Counted from the first letter of the stretch, positions 6,705 through 14,276 are shown. The stretch is 18,601 bases of DNA from a bacterium (GCA_027073795.1 JALTEW010000366.1:1-18601); one strand, 5' to 3'. Notes: generated by a model from the letters alone, not told the origin. A program made the numbers and translations.

Positions 6705-6803
6705 TTTTACCTCCTAAAAAAGCGGCCTCTTAGAATTTTTGTTTCTCACATGACCACCGGTTCATAACCTTTCCCATACCTACCCAACCTTCATCAATGT
6801 CAA
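6705..6803 (-). promoter_or_regulatory. Long rpsK-rpsD intergenic leader with an isolated TTGACA
   Basis: This 95-nt gap is the longest inside the cluster. A perfect TTGACA (6798-6803) overlaps the rpsK stop on the minus strand, but no good -10 lies 16-18 nt after it (TATGGG at 19 nt is the best). The transcript can form only short stems, such as a GGTT/AACC hairpin and a weak 7-bp G-U-rich one just before the ribosome site. It could be a minor internal promoter or an S4 translational operator, but neither is demonstrated. Confidence 0.25.
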
Positions 6804-7192
6804 ACCCGCCGACGTTTAGGGGGGCGGCATCCATTGTGGGGAATAGGCGTTACATCTCTTATCATCTGAATCCTGAATCCTACAGCCTGCAAAGCCCTTA
6901 AAGCAGCTTCTCTCCCAGAGCCCGGCCCTTTCACCATCACATCCAAGGTTCTTACTCCATGCTCCATGGCCTTCTTCCCACAATCCTCTGCTGCAATCTG
7001 TGATGCAAAGGGAGTACTCTTCCGTGACCCCTTGAACCCCTGGCTTCCAGAGCTTGACCAAGCAATCGTGTTTCCCTGGGGATCTGTAATGGTTATAATT
7101 GTATTATTGAAAGTTGCCTGTATATGTGCAACCCCGTGAGGAACATTCTTTTTTACCTTCTTTTTCCCTCGAGTACCTTTTGGTTTTGCCAC
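6800..7192 (-). CDS. rpsK: 30S ribosomal protein S11
   Basis: S11 sits on the 30S platform near the E site and mRNA exit. The 130-residue length is typical. Conserved features are the basic N-terminal tail, HIQATFNNTI (about 23-32), the GFKGSRKSTPFA region, and the C-terminal block DVTPIPHNGCRPPKRRRV. The start is GTG, 5 nt after a perfect AGGAGG; the family start (M-A-K-P) fits that codon. It follows rpsM by 25 nt. Confidence 0.99.
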   Translation of the reverse strand: MAKPKGTRGKKKVKKNVPHGVAHIQATFNNTIITITDPQGNTIAWSSSGSQGFKGSRKSTPFASQIAAEDCGKKAMEHGVRTLDVMVKGPGSGREAALRALQAVGFRIQMIRDVTPIPHNGCRPPKRRRV

Positions 7193-7217
7193 AAAATCCT
7201 CCTATAAAAAAACAGGT

Positions 7218-7589
7218 TTACCGTTTTTTCTTTCCCTTGATTGCCCTTCTCGGGCCCTTCCTCGTTCTTGCATTGGTGTGGGTCCTCTGACCCTGTACAG
7301 GCAATCCACGTCGGTGGCGAAGCCCCCGATAGCAACCAATATCCATCAGCATTTTGATATTTGTGGTCACCTCACGCCGGAGATCCCCTTCGACCTTGTA
7401 ATTCAGCTCAATCTCCTGGTTTATCTTACGAACCTCATCCGCCGACAGTTCGTGCACGCGTTTGTTCCAATCAATATTGGTCGCGTTCAAAATCTTCTGC
7501 GCCGAACTTCGGCCGATCCCATAAATATAGGTCAACCCAACCTCTACCCTTTTGTTCTTTGGTAAGTCTACACCAACGATACGTGCCAA
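7218..7589 (-). CDS. rpsM: 30S ribosomal protein S13
   Basis: S13 is in the 30S head, where it touches the P-site tRNA and forms bridges to the 50S subunit. It is 123 residues, with helix-two-turn-helix features around TYIYGIGRSSAQKIL (16-30) and the C-terminal tRNA-contact tail (GLRHRRGLPVQGQRT, about 91-105, then a basic end). The start is TTG, 5 nt after AGGAGG, giving the usual M-A-R-I N-terminus. It opens the alpha-operon part (rpsM-rpsK-rpsD-rpoA-rplQ), which here is continuous with the spc part through rpmJ. Confidence 0.99.
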   Translation of the reverse strand: MARIVGVDLPKNKRVEVGLTYIYGIGRSSAQKILNATNIDWNKRVHELSADEVRKINQEIELNYKVEGDLRREVTTNIKMLMDIGCYRGLRHRRGLPVQGQRTHTNARTRKGPRRAIKGKKKR

Positions 7590-7622
7590 TGTTTCCTCCT
7601 AAAACTCCCTGCAGGTTCCTTC

Positions 7623-7736
7623 TTATCCCTGCCGTTGCTTATGCTTGGGATTTTCACAAATAACTCTGACAACCCCTTTCCGTTTAATAATCTTACACTT
7701 ATCACAAATCTTCTTCACAGAAGCCCGTACTTTCAT
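7623..7736 (-). CDS. rpmJ: 50S ribosomal protein L36 (zinc-ribbon form)
   Basis: This 37-residue protein is L36, the smallest 50S protein, located near the base of the L7/L12 stalk. It begins MKVRASVKK and carries the zinc-ribbon ligands C11, C14, C27 and H32, so it is the zinc-binding form. The ATG (7734-7736) follows AAGGAG by 9 nt and the TAA is at 7623-7625. It lies 14 nt after infA and 33 nt before rpsM, the normal place. Confidence 0.97.
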   Translation of the reverse strand: MKVRASVKKICDKCKIIKRKGVVRVICENPKHKQRQG

Positions 7737-7750
7737 GGTCTTACACTCCT

Positions 7751-7969
7751 TTATTTTCCACGGTAGGTTATCCTTCCCTTTGTTAAATCATAAGGGGACA
7801 TTTCTACGGTAACACGGTCCCCCGGTAAAATCTTAATAAAGTGCATCCGCATCTTTCCAGAAATATGGGCAAGAATTCTATGGCCATTGTCAAGCTCAAC
7901 GCGGAACATGGCGTTTGGCAATGTCTCAACCACCTTTCCCTCTGTTCTAATGACACCTTCCTTAGCCAT
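7751..7969 (-). CDS. infA: Translation initiation factor IF-1
   Basis: IF-1 is an OB-fold protein that binds the 30S A site during initiation and helps IF-2 and IF-3. The length (72 aa) is exactly typical. Conserved residues include the N-terminal MAKEGVIRTEG, the NGHRILAHISGKMR region (28-41) and the end SPYDLTKGRITYRGK. Its ATG shares a base with the TAA of adk (TAATG), so translation is coupled. map, commonly found between adk and infA, is missing. Confidence 0.99.
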   Translation of the reverse strand: MAKEGVIRTEGKVVETLPNAMFRVELDNGHRILAHISGKMRMHFIKILPGDRVTVEMSPYDLTKGRITYRGK

Positions 7970-8634
7970 TATGCAGTTGCCTTAGCAGGATTTTTATCCA
8001 ACGCCTTAAGAATGGCGCTGAATATCTCTTCCATATTTCCCTCACCCGGAATGGTTCTTAACAAATGCTTCTCTTCATAATAAGCAATCAGGGGTTCTGT
8101 CTGATGACGGTAGACATCAAGGCGTGCACGAATGGTTTCTTCCTTATCATCATCCCGCTGAATAAGCTTTCCACCGCACTTATCGCAGATACCCTCCTGT
8201 TTGGGAGGATCGAAAAGGATATGATAACCGGCCCCGCAATTCGGGCAGGTTCTACGCCCTGTCAGCCTTCTGATGACTTCTTCATCTCCAACAGAGATAT
8301 TCACAACATGGTCCATCTGTGTACCCAGCTTTTCGAGCATCTCATCGAGGGCCTCGGCCTGCGCAATCGTTCTTGGGAAACCATCAAGTATATAGCCCTT
8401 ACCGCAATCGGGTTCCGTCATTCTCTCCCTAATAATTCCTACCACCACTTCGTCAGGCACCAGTCCCCCGCTATCCATATACTTTTTCGCGAGAGCGCCC
8501 AATTCCGTCCCTTCCTTGACCGCTTTTCGAAGAATATCCCCCGTCGAAATCTGTGGGATGCCAAAATGCTCAGCCAGCCGTACCGCCTGCGTTCCTTTTC
8601 CAGCCCCCGGAGGACCAAGTAATATAAGCTTCAT
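7969..8634 (-). CDS. adk: Adenylate kinase, long form with zinc-type LID
   Basis: Adenylate kinase interconverts ATP plus AMP and two ADP in the cytoplasm. It is 221 residues with the P-loop GPPGAGKGT at 7-15, the AMP-binding STGD region at 30-33, DGFPRT at 84-89 and the arginines of the LID and core (R160, R169-type region). The LID insert (about 123-160) holds four cysteines, C130, C133, C150 and C153, in a CxxC...CxxC layout that usually binds structural zinc. It starts at ATG after GGAGGAAGG, 17 nt downstream of secY, and overlaps infA by one base. Confidence 0.98.
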   Translation of the reverse strand: MKLILLGPPGAGKGTQAVRLAEHFGIPQISTGDILRKAVKEGTELGALAKKYMDSGGLVPDEVVVGIIRERMTEPDCGKGYILDGFPRTIAQAEALDEMLEKLGTQMDHVVNISVGDEEVIRRLTGRRTCPNCGAGYHILFDPPKQEGICDKCGGKLIQRDDDKEETIRARLDVYRHQTEPLIAYYEEKHLLRTIPGEGNMEEIFSAILKALDKNPAKATA

Positions 8635-8651
8635 TTTCCTTCCTCCCCCAA

Positions 8652-9956
8652 CTATTTCCGTCTTGAACTCTTCTTTGTTAATAATCCATCGTAGTGGCGC
8701 GTCAGGAGATGGGTTTCCATTTGCTGAATGGTATCAATCGCAACCTGAATCACAATCAGAAGAGCCGTGCCTCCAAAGTAAAAAGGCACACCAAATTTCG
8801 TGATTAAAAATGTGGGCAAGACACAGATTGCAGAGACATAGACCGCGCCACCCAGCGTAATCCGCGTCAAAACCTTGTCAATATAATCAGCCGTCCACTT
8901 TCCCGGGCGAATTCCGGGGATATATCCGCCAAACTTCTTCATGTTATCCGCCACATCCACCGGATTGAAAACGATAGCCGTGTAAAAATAGCAGAAAAAG
9001 AAGATCAATACTACATAAAGCACGATGTAGAGCCATCCCGTTGGATTTAGCATAGCCGAGATCTTCTTCATGATGGGATGCTGGATAAAATTGGCAATCG
9101 TCGCGGGAAACATAATGATTGAAGAAGCAAAAATGGGAGGAATAACCCCGGAGGTATTGATTTTAAGAGGCAAAAAGGTATTCTGCCCCCCATACATGCG
9201 CCGGCCGACCACACGTTTGGCATATTGTACAGGGATTCTTCTCTGCGCCGTCTCCACATAAACAATGACGGCCACCACAATTACCATCAGCACCAGAAGC
9301 CCGATCAGGGTAAATATCCCCAGCTCACCAGTTCGCAGCAGACGGACGGTATTGATAATGGCGGATGGCATCCCTGCTACTATCCCTGCCATGATAATCA
9401 GGGAAATACCATTTCCAATGCCTTTTTCCGTAATCTGTTCCCCCAACCACATGATGAAGGCTGTACCTGCTGTCAGGGTTAATACCGTCATCAACCGAAA
9501 CGACCACCCTGGGTGCATGACAATCATCTCGCCCGCCACACCACGCATCCTCTCCAGCCCAACGCTGATCCCAAATCCTTGAATGACGCTTAGGATAATC
9601 GTCCCGTACCGGGTATATTGGGTAATCTTTTTCCTTCCAGCTTCACCTTCCTTCGCCAGCCGCTCAAGATAGGGAACGGAAACCTCCAGAAGCTCAAGGA
9701 TAATGGCCGCACTGATGTAGGGCATGATCCCAAGGGCAAAGATGGAAAGGCGCCTGAAGCCACCTCCTGCAAACATGTCAAAAAGCCCGAACAGCGTTCC
9801 CCTCGCCTGCGCAAACAATGCCATCAGTGCCTCGGAATTAATCCCAGGGGTAGGAATGTGAATGCCCACCCGATAAATCGCCAATAAGCCAAGGGTAATC
9901 AGAATCCGACGTTTTAACTCAGGGACCTTCCCTACATTTCCAAAGCTGACCGCCAT
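8652..9956 (-). CDS. secY: Preprotein translocase subunit SecY
   Basis: SecY is the channel of the Sec translocon and spans the inner membrane ten times. The 434-residue protein shows the N-terminal amphipathic part with PELKRRI, the plug-adjacent region after HIPTPGIN (about 33-40), the segment ALGIMPYISA, GEQITEKGIGNGIS in the mid-part, and the cytoplasmic loop with PVQYAKR before TM7. It is at its usual place after rplO. The ATG overlaps the rplO stop by one base (TAATG), so the two are probably coupled. Confidence 0.99.
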   Translation of the reverse strand: MAVSFGNVGKVPELKRRILITLGLLAIYRVGIHIPTPGINSEALMALFAQARGTLFGLFDMFAGGGFRRLSIFALGIMPYISAAIILELLEVSVPYLERLAKEGEAGRKKITQYTRYGTIILSVIQGFGISVGLERMRGVAGEMIVMHPGWSFRLMTVLTLTAGTAFIMWLGEQITEKGIGNGISLIIMAGIVAGMPSAIINTVRLLRTGELGIFTLIGLLVLMVIVVAVIVYVETAQRRIPVQYAKRVVGRRMYGGQNTFLPLKINTSGVIPPIFASSIIMFPATIANFIQHPIMKKISAMLNPTGWLYIVLYVVLIFFFCYFYTAIVFNPVDVADNMKKFGGYIPGIRPGKWTADYIDKVLTRITLGGAVYVSAICVLPTFLITKFGVPFYFGGTALLIVIQVAIDTIQQMETHLLTRHYDGLLTKKSSRRK

Positions 9957-10396
9957 TAAATCTCCCTGACCTTCCCACCGGCCTGCTCAATCTTTTCCAA
10001 GGCTGATCGTGTAAATTTGTGGGCGGAAATCGTAAGGGGAACCTTCAACTCTCCATCACCAAGAATCTTCACCCTTTCCTTTTCTCCCCTGATAATTCCC
10101 TGCTGTTTCAGCTCCTTAACGCTGATCTCGCTCCCGGAAGGGAAAACATTCAAGCGGTCAAGATGAACAATGGTATATTCTTTTTTGAAGATATTTACGA
10201 ACCCCCTTTTCGGCAAACGGCGCTGCAAAGGCATCTGCCCCCCCTCAAACCAGGGAGGCACCCTGCCACCCGAACGTGATCTCTGGCCCTTGTTACCCCG
10301 GCATGAGGTACAGCCATGTCCCGACCCGGTTCCGCACCCAACCCGTTTTTTCCCTCTGACCGCCCCCTTCGGCGGTTTCAAGTCGCTGAGTTTCAT
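9956..10396 (-). CDS. rplO: 50S ribosomal protein L15
   Basis: L15 is a late-assembly 50S protein with a long basic N-terminal extension that threads through 23S rRNA. I place the start at the ATG at 10394-10396, giving 146 residues and the usual MKLSDLKPPKG start; it follows a TGAGGGA site. An in-frame upstream start would add eight residues and overlap rpmD. The Gly/Arg-rich segment (15-45) is normal except for three cysteines, C21, C29 and C32, two of them as CxxC where Lys/Thr/Gly residues are more usual. EGGQMPLQRRLPKRGF follows at the expected place. Confidence 0.97.
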   Translation of the reverse strand: MKLSDLKPPKGAVRGKKRVGCGTGSGHGCTSCRGNKGQRSRSGGRVPPWFEGGQMPLQRRLPKRGFVNIFKKEYTIVHLDRLNVFPSGSEISVKELKQQGIIRGEKERVKILGDGELKVPLTISAHKFTRSALEKIEQAGGKVREI

Positions 10397-10403
10397 CTTT
10401 CCC

Positions 10404-10589
10404 TCACTCAATGGTTTCAACGTGGAGTAAGTAATTAACCTTATTTATCATTCCTCTGATAACAGGTGTGTCGAATTTTTCAACGGTCTGATTCCGTTTC
10501 CTCAAGCCAAGGCTCCGCAAAACCCTTCTATGTCCCTTCTTGTGCCCAATCTCACTTTTAACCTGTGTAATCCTTAGTTTCTTTGCCAT
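10404..10589 (-). CDS. rpmD: 50S ribosomal protein L30
   Basis: L30 is a small 50S protein of 61 residues. The family core is present: RITQVKSEIGHKKGHRRVLRSLGL (positions 6 to about 29) and the C-terminal TPVIRGMINKVNYLLHVE. It starts at ATG, 6 nt after GGGG, 19 nt behind rpsE. Its TGA stop lies in the Shine-Dalgarno region of rplO. Confidence 0.97.
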   Translation of the reverse strand: MAKKLRITQVKSEIGHKKGHRRVLRSLGLRKRNQTVEKFDTPVIRGMINKVNYLLHVETIE

Positions 10590-10608
10590 TGATTACCCCA
10601 AAAAAACA

Positions 10609-11112
10609 CTAAACCGATTTCATGTTAGCTGCTTCTTTTCTGAACCTCTTAATCACATCTGGATGGCTCAACTGTTTCAATCCTTCAAGGGTTGCCTTCA
10701 CCAGATTATGAGGATTGTTCGAACCAATTGACTTGGTGAGGATATTCTGAATCCCGGCCAGCTCCACAACAGCCCTGACAGCAGCGCCCGCGATGACACC
10801 TGTCCCTTCCGAGGCTGGTCGAAGAAGCACCTTTCCAGACCCATATGCACCAAGTACCTCAAACGGGATGGTGTGTCGATCCAAAGCTATCTCCATAAGG
10901 TGTTTTCGGGCCTTTTCCACACCCTTCCTTATGGCTTCGGGGACCTCATTCGCTTTACCCAACGCCGCACCAACCCTGCCTTTACCATCACCTACGACAA
11001 CAAGCGCGCTGAAGCTGAAACGCCGCCCACCTTTCACAACTTTCGCGACTCGGTTGATATAAACAACCTTGTCTATTAATTCTTCTTCATTCATGCCAAA
11101 TTGGTTGTCCAA
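10609..11112 (-). CDS. rpsE: 30S ribosomal protein S5, probable TTG start
   Basis: S5 lies at the mRNA entry side of the 30S and affects decoding accuracy. The N-terminal double-stranded RNA-binding-type domain is about 10-75 (INRVAKVVKGGRRFSFSALV with the GDGKGRVG loop), then the C-terminal half with AGAAVRAVVELAG. I place the start at TTG 11110-11112, exactly 5 nt after GGGGAGG (11118-11124), giving 167 residues. Another TTG at 11113-11115 is only 2 nt from that site, and the first in-frame ATG (11092-11094) is 23 nt away with no ribosome site of its own. The start is therefore well supported but should be confirmed. Confidence 0.95.
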   Translation of the reverse strand: MDNQFGMNEEELIDKVVYINRVAKVVKGGRRFSFSALVVVGDGKGRVGAALGKANEVPEAIRKGVEKARKHLMEIALDRHTIPFEVLGAYGSGKVLLRPASEGTGVIAGAAVRAVVELAGIQNILTKSIGSNNPHNLVKATLEGLKQLSHPDVIKRFRKEAANMKSV

Positions 11113-11117
11113 CAAAA

Positions 11118-11124
11118 CCTCCCC
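11118..11124 (-). promoter_or_regulatory. Shine-Dalgarno site that decides the rpsE start
   Basis: GGGGAGG on the minus strand, 5 nt before the TTG at 11112. Together with the lack of any purine-rich stretch before the ATG at 11094 it argues for a TTG start, in line with rpsC, rpsN, rpsM and rpsD. Confidence 0.7.
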
Positions 11125-11133
11125 ACATTCTGG

Positions 11134-11502
11134 TTAAAAGATCAGTCCCTTCTCCCTCGCACCATCGGCCAGTGCCTTAACACGCCCATGGTACAGATAG
11201 CCATTTCTATCAAAAACGACCTGCTTCACACTCACCGCCTGCGCGCGCTCGGCTACAAGTTCGCCGACCGCCTTGGCAGCCTCTTTGTTCGAAGTCCCTT
11301 TCAGCTTGCCTTTAAGCTCTTTATCCACCGTTGAAGCCTGGCAAAGCGTCTTGCTATCCGTGTCGACAATTACCTGGGCATAGATGTGCTTCAGGCTTCT
11401 GTAAACTGTTAAACGGGGGCGTTCTTCTGTCCCAAAAATTTTCTTCCTGACACGATATTTCCTCTTCAGTCTTGCTTCCCGTTTTCGTATATTCTTATCC
11501 AT
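11134..11502 (-). CDS. rplR: 50S ribosomal protein L18
   Basis: L18 binds 5S rRNA together with L5 and helps place it on the central protuberance. I place the start at ATG 11500-11502 (122 residues, MDKNIRKREARLKRKYR), 9 nt after AGGAAG; a TTG nine bases upstream is too close to that site. Conserved parts are the basic N-terminal arm, the RPRLTVYRSLKHIYAQVI strand (about 28-45) and the C-terminal FDRNGYLYHGRVKALADGAR. It lies between rplF and rpsE as expected. Confidence 0.97.
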   Translation of the reverse strand: MDKNIRKREARLKRKYRVRKKIFGTEERPRLTVYRSLKHIYAQVIVDTDSKTLCQASTVDKELKGKLKGTSNKEAAKAVGELVAERAQAVSVKQVVFDRNGYLYHGRVKALADGAREKGLIF

Positions 11503-11530
11503 TTCACACAACTTCCTATCTTATTTATAT

Positions 11531-12073
11531 TTATTTAGTTTTTCCTACCTTCCTTCTAACATGCTCACCCACGTATCTAATTCCCTTGCCCTTGTAAGGC
11601 TCCGGCGGACGGAACGACCTGATTTTTGCAGCGGTTGCGCCAACCAGCTGCTTATCAATCCCTCTCACCGTAATCTGCGTTGGCTTCTCAATGGCCACAT
11701 CAATCCCTTCAGGAAGGGAAAAAATGACCGGATGAGAATACCCAAGGCTTAGGTTAAGGCTCCTGCCCTCCAGGGCGGACCGGTACCCCACACCAATGAT
11801 CTCAAGACGCTTTTCAAACCCCTTAGTAACGCCATCCACCATATTCTGAATCAGTGAACGGGTGAGTGCCTGGAAGGCATCAGCCTTTTTGGCCAGCTTT
11901 CCCATTCCAGCCTTCACGACATAGAGCGCATTATCCTTCATATCAATCGAGACCGCCTCTGGGATAACCTGGGACAATTCCCCCTTGGGGCCTTTGACCC
12001 TGACGGTTCTCCCATCAACGGATATCTGTACGCCCTTTTCCAAAATAACTGGTTTTTTCCCTATTCTAGACAT
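11531..12073 (-). CDS. rplF: 50S ribosomal protein L6
   Basis: L6 lies near the sarcin-ricin loop and the factor-binding site of the 50S. It has 180 residues and two similar domains: the first starts with SRIGKKPV and contains VKGPKGEL (about 28-35), and the second carries GVGYRSAL and the C-terminal signature PPEPYKGKGIRYVGEHV (about 155-171). The ATG is preceded by AGGAAGGAACTGAGG. The gene is 15 nt after rpsH. Confidence 0.98.
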   Translation of the reverse strand: MSRIGKKPVILEKGVQISVDGRTVRVKGPKGELSQVIPEAVSIDMKDNALYVVKAGMGKLAKKADAFQALTRSLIQNMVDGVTKGFEKRLEIIGVGYRSALEGRSLNLSLGYSHPVIFSLPEGIDVAIEKPTQITVRGIDKQLVGATAAKIRSFRPPEPYKGKGIRYVGEHVRRKVGKTK

Positions 12074-12088
12074 AACCTCAGTTCCTTC

Positions 12089-12490
12089 CTACCAAACCTT
12101 ACACAGCAATTCGCCACCAAGGTTCCCCTCTTTTGCCTTATGATTGGTCATAATTCCCTTCGAAGTTGAAAGAATCGCAATACCTACATCATTCAAAATC
12201 CTTGGAATATCCCTGCTCTTTACATAAACCCGTCTTCCAGGCCGGCTGATTCGCTGAAGATCGTTAAGAGGTTTCATCGGGCCATAAGCCTTCTTAAGAT
12301 ATACCCGAATTGTGGGATGACCTAACTTATCCTTTCCCACCTTGAAATTCTTTATGAAGCCTTCTTCCTTCAATATCTCCACGATCCCCTTTTTTAGATT
12401 TGAGTAGGGAATATCCGCCAAATCAAGGTTTGCACGGTTGGCATTCCGTATGCGCGTGAGCATATCTGCGATAGGATCTGTCATGGACAT
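12089..12490 (-). CDS. rpsH: 30S ribosomal protein S8
   Basis: S8 binds 16S rRNA helix 21 and organises the central domain; in E. coli it also represses the spc operon. The 133-residue protein begins MSMTDPIADMLTRIRNAN and ends with the STSKGIMTNHKAKEGNLGGELLCKVW-type tail, where the GxMTxxxA signature and the final W are conserved. The ATG used is 9 nt after GGAGGG; an ATG two codons later is a possible alternative. Unlike most 30S genes in this cluster it uses ATG. Confidence 0.98.
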   Translation of the reverse strand: MSMTDPIADMLTRIRNANRANLDLADIPYSNLKKGIVEILKEEGFIKNFKVGKDKLGHPTIRVYLKKAYGPMKPLNDLQRISRPGRRVYVKSRDIPRILNDVGIAILSTSKGIMTNHKAKEGNLGGELLCKVW

Positions 12491-12522
12491 CTACCTTTTC
12501 CCTCCTATGCCAAATAAATTTT

Positions 12523-12708
12523 TTACCAACTTGACTTAATCACGCCAGGGATAAGCCCTTCCAGGGCATACTTCCTCAGGCAGATACGGCACATGTTAAA
12601 CTTCCTATAATATCCACGGGACCTCCCGCAAATAGGACAACGGTTGTATTCACGCACCTTAAACTTTTTTGGTCTTTTCGTTTTTTCTATCAGTGCCTTT
12701 CTTGCCAA
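12523..12708 (-). CDS. rpsN: 30S ribosomal protein S14, zinc-binding (type Z)
   Basis: S14 is in the 30S head. This is the short, 61-residue form with a full zinc ribbon (C24, C27, C40, C43); zinc-free S14 is about 100 residues long. The end GLIPGVIKSSW is typical. The start is TTG (12706-12708), 5 nt after AGGAGG, the only choice that gives the family start M-A-R-K. An out-of-frame ATG lies directly after the Shine-Dalgarno and is too close to be used. The TAG of rplE overlaps the same AGGAGG. Confidence 0.98.
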   Translation of the reverse strand: MARKALIEKTKRPKKFKVREYNRCPICGRSRGYYRKFNMCRICLRKYALEGLIPGVIKSSW

Positions 12709-12717
12709 TGCATCCTC

Positions 12718-13263
12718 CTATCTTTCTCTGAATGGCATGCCTAAAAGCTTCAACAATTCCTTGGCCTCTTCGTCCGTTTTAGCCGTTGTGGTTACCACGA
12801 CATTAAATCCCTTGATTTTATCAATGGAATCGTAATCAACCTCAGGGAAAATAATCTGTTCCTTCACACCCATCGCAAAATTTCCACGGCCGTCAAAGGA
12901 CTTTGGAGATATTCCCCGAAAGTCACGCACCCTCGGCAGCGCCACATTTACAAGACGGTTATAGAATTCATACATTCTCTCTTTTCGGAGTGTAACCCGG
13001 CACCCAATGGGCATTCCTTCCCGAAGCTTAAACTGCGCAATGGAGCGTTTGGCACGTGTAATCACAGGCTTCTGACCCGTTATAACAGTCAGTTCCTGGA
13101 CGGCGTGATCCAGGATCTTGATGTTTTGCACTGCCTCTCCCAGCCCCATATTAACAACAATTTTCTCCATCCTGGGCACTTGCATGAGATTCTTATAATT
13201 AAACTTCTTCATCAAGGCCGGCACAACTTCACTTCGATACTTTTCATACAGGTAACTCATCAT
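12718..13263 (-). CDS. rplE: 50S ribosomal protein L5
   Basis: L5 binds 5S rRNA and contacts the P-site tRNA and S13 across the subunit interface. It has 181 residues. Conserved regions are MQVPRMEKIVVNMGLGEA (about 27-44), the TGQKPVITRAKRSIAQFKLREG segment (around 62-83) and the C-terminal GFNVVVTTTAKTDEEAKELL with MPFRER at the end. The ATG is the first of two in tandem, 6 nt after GAGGA, 9 nt behind rplX. Confidence 0.98.
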   Translation of the reverse strand: MMSYLYEKYRSEVVPALMKKFNYKNLMQVPRMEKIVVNMGLGEAVQNIKILDHAVQELTVITGQKPVITRAKRSIAQFKLREGMPIGCRVTLRKERMYEFYNRLVNVALPRVRDFRGISPKSFDGRGNFAMGVKEQIIFPEVDYDSIDKIKGFNVVVTTTAKTDEEAKELLKLLGMPFRER

Positions 13264-13272
13264 CTATCATCC

Positions 13273-13593
13273 TCAATCAATTTGTTCTCCGCAGACCTTG
13301 CAGATACGCACTTTTTTCCCGTCCTCGAGAACCCTCGTACCAAAACGCACCCCCCTTGAGCAATGACTGCAATAAAGGGCAACATTCGATACATGCAGAG
13401 GTGCCTCCATTTCCACAATGCCCCCCTTCGCGAACTTCCCACCGGGGCGGGCGTGTTTTTTCACAAAATTAACCTTTTCAACGATGATACGATCTTTCTT
13501 TAATATCTTCAGGATCTTTCCCGTCTTGCCTTTCTCCTTACCGGCAAGGACTTCAACCATGTCACCCTTTTTCACATGATAATTATTTGCCAT
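13273..13593 (-). CDS. rplX: 50S ribosomal protein L24 with four-cysteine C-terminus
   Basis: L24 starts 50S assembly by binding the 5' end of 23S rRNA. It is 106 residues, with the KOW motif near the start (VKKGDMVEVLAGKEKGKTGKIL, about 8-29) and the KHARPGG segment (47-52). The C-terminal part has C75, C78, C98 and C101 in a CxxC...CxxC arrangement, seen in L24 of some bacterial groups and likely to bind zinc. The ATG overlaps the rplN stop by one base (TAATG). Confidence 0.97.
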   Translation of the reverse strand: MANNYHVKKGDMVEVLAGKEKGKTGKILKILKKDRIIVEKVNFVKKHARPGGKFAKGGIVEMEAPLHVSNVALYCSHCSRGVRFGTRVLEDGKKVRICKVCGEQID

Positions 13594-13961
13594 TACAACA
13601 CCTCCGGTGCGAGGGAGATAATCTTCATGAACCTCTTAGCCCTCAATTCACGCGCCACAGGACCAAAGATGCGCGTTCCAAGGGGTTCTTTCTGCTGGTT
13701 GATTAAAACGGCGGAGTTGTCGTCAAATTTTATATATGAGCCATCTTCTCTTCGAATCTCCTTGGCGGTTCTGACGATGACCGCTTTGACCACCGATCCC
13801 TTTTTTACCTTGGAATTTGGCATAGCTTCCTTCACAGAGGCAACGATGATATCTCCCACACGGGCATACCGCTTCCTGCTTCCACCAAGCACCTTAATAC
13901 ACCCAATCTTTTTTGCTCCCGAATTATCAGCCACGTTCAGTATTGTTTGCATCTGAATCAT
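13593..13961 (-). CDS. rplN: 50S ribosomal protein L14
   Basis: L14 sits at the subunit interface and forms an intersubunit bridge with 16S rRNA helix 14. The length (122 aa) is typical. The N-terminus MIQMQTILNVADNSGAK and the C-terminal GPVARELRAKRFMKIISLAPEVL pattern are highly conserved. It starts at ATG, 5 nt after GGGGAGAAG, and its stop shares a base with the rplX start. Confidence 0.99.
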   Translation of the reverse strand: MIQMQTILNVADNSGAKKIGCIKVLGGSRKRYARVGDIIVASVKEAMPNSKVKKGSVVKAVIVRTAKEIRREDGSYIKFDDNSAVLINQQKEPLGTRIFGPVARELRAKRFMKIISLAPEVL

Positions 13962-13986
13962 CGAATCTTCTCCCCATCACCTCAGC

Positions 13987-14256
13987 CTACACAGCCTTTT
14001 CTAAAACCTTACTGACCCGCCAGCGCTTATCCTTACTCATCGGCCTCGACTCAATTATCTGTACCTTATCACCAATTCCACACTGGTTTGTCGCGTCATG
14101 GGCTTTGTATTTCGCATTCCGCCTCACATATTTCTTGTATATCGGATGGATAAACAGACGCTTCACCTGTACCACAACGGTTCTATCCATCTTGTCGCTT
14201 ACCACGGTCCCAATCAAAACCTTCCTATGTCGGACATCACCTTTCGTGTCACCCAT
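13987..14256 (-). CDS. rpsQ: 30S ribosomal protein S17
   Basis: S17 is an OB-fold primary binder of 16S rRNA. It has 89 residues, with the core GTVVSDKMDRTVVVQVKR (about 16-33) and HDATNQCGIGDKVQIIESRPMSKDKRWRVS as the second half. The N-terminus (MGDTKGDVRHRKVLIG) is basic. It starts at ATG close after AGAGGAG and follows rpmC by 20 nt. Confidence 0.98.
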   Translation of the reverse strand: MGDTKGDVRHRKVLIGTVVSDKMDRTVVVQVKRLFIHPIYKKYVRRNAKYKAHDATNQCGIGDKVQIIESRPMSKDKRWRVSKVLEKAV

Positions 14257-14276
14257 AACTCCTCTATCTCCTTATC

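Noticed and set aside
10397..10420. Longer rplO reading starting at 10420
   Set aside because: It would overlap rpmD, and the ATG at 10394-10396 has a better ribosome site and the usual family N-terminus.
11113..11115. TTG at 11113-11115 as the rpsE start
   Set aside because: It leaves only 2 nt to the GGGGAGG; the next TTG leaves 5 nt, matching the other 30S genes.
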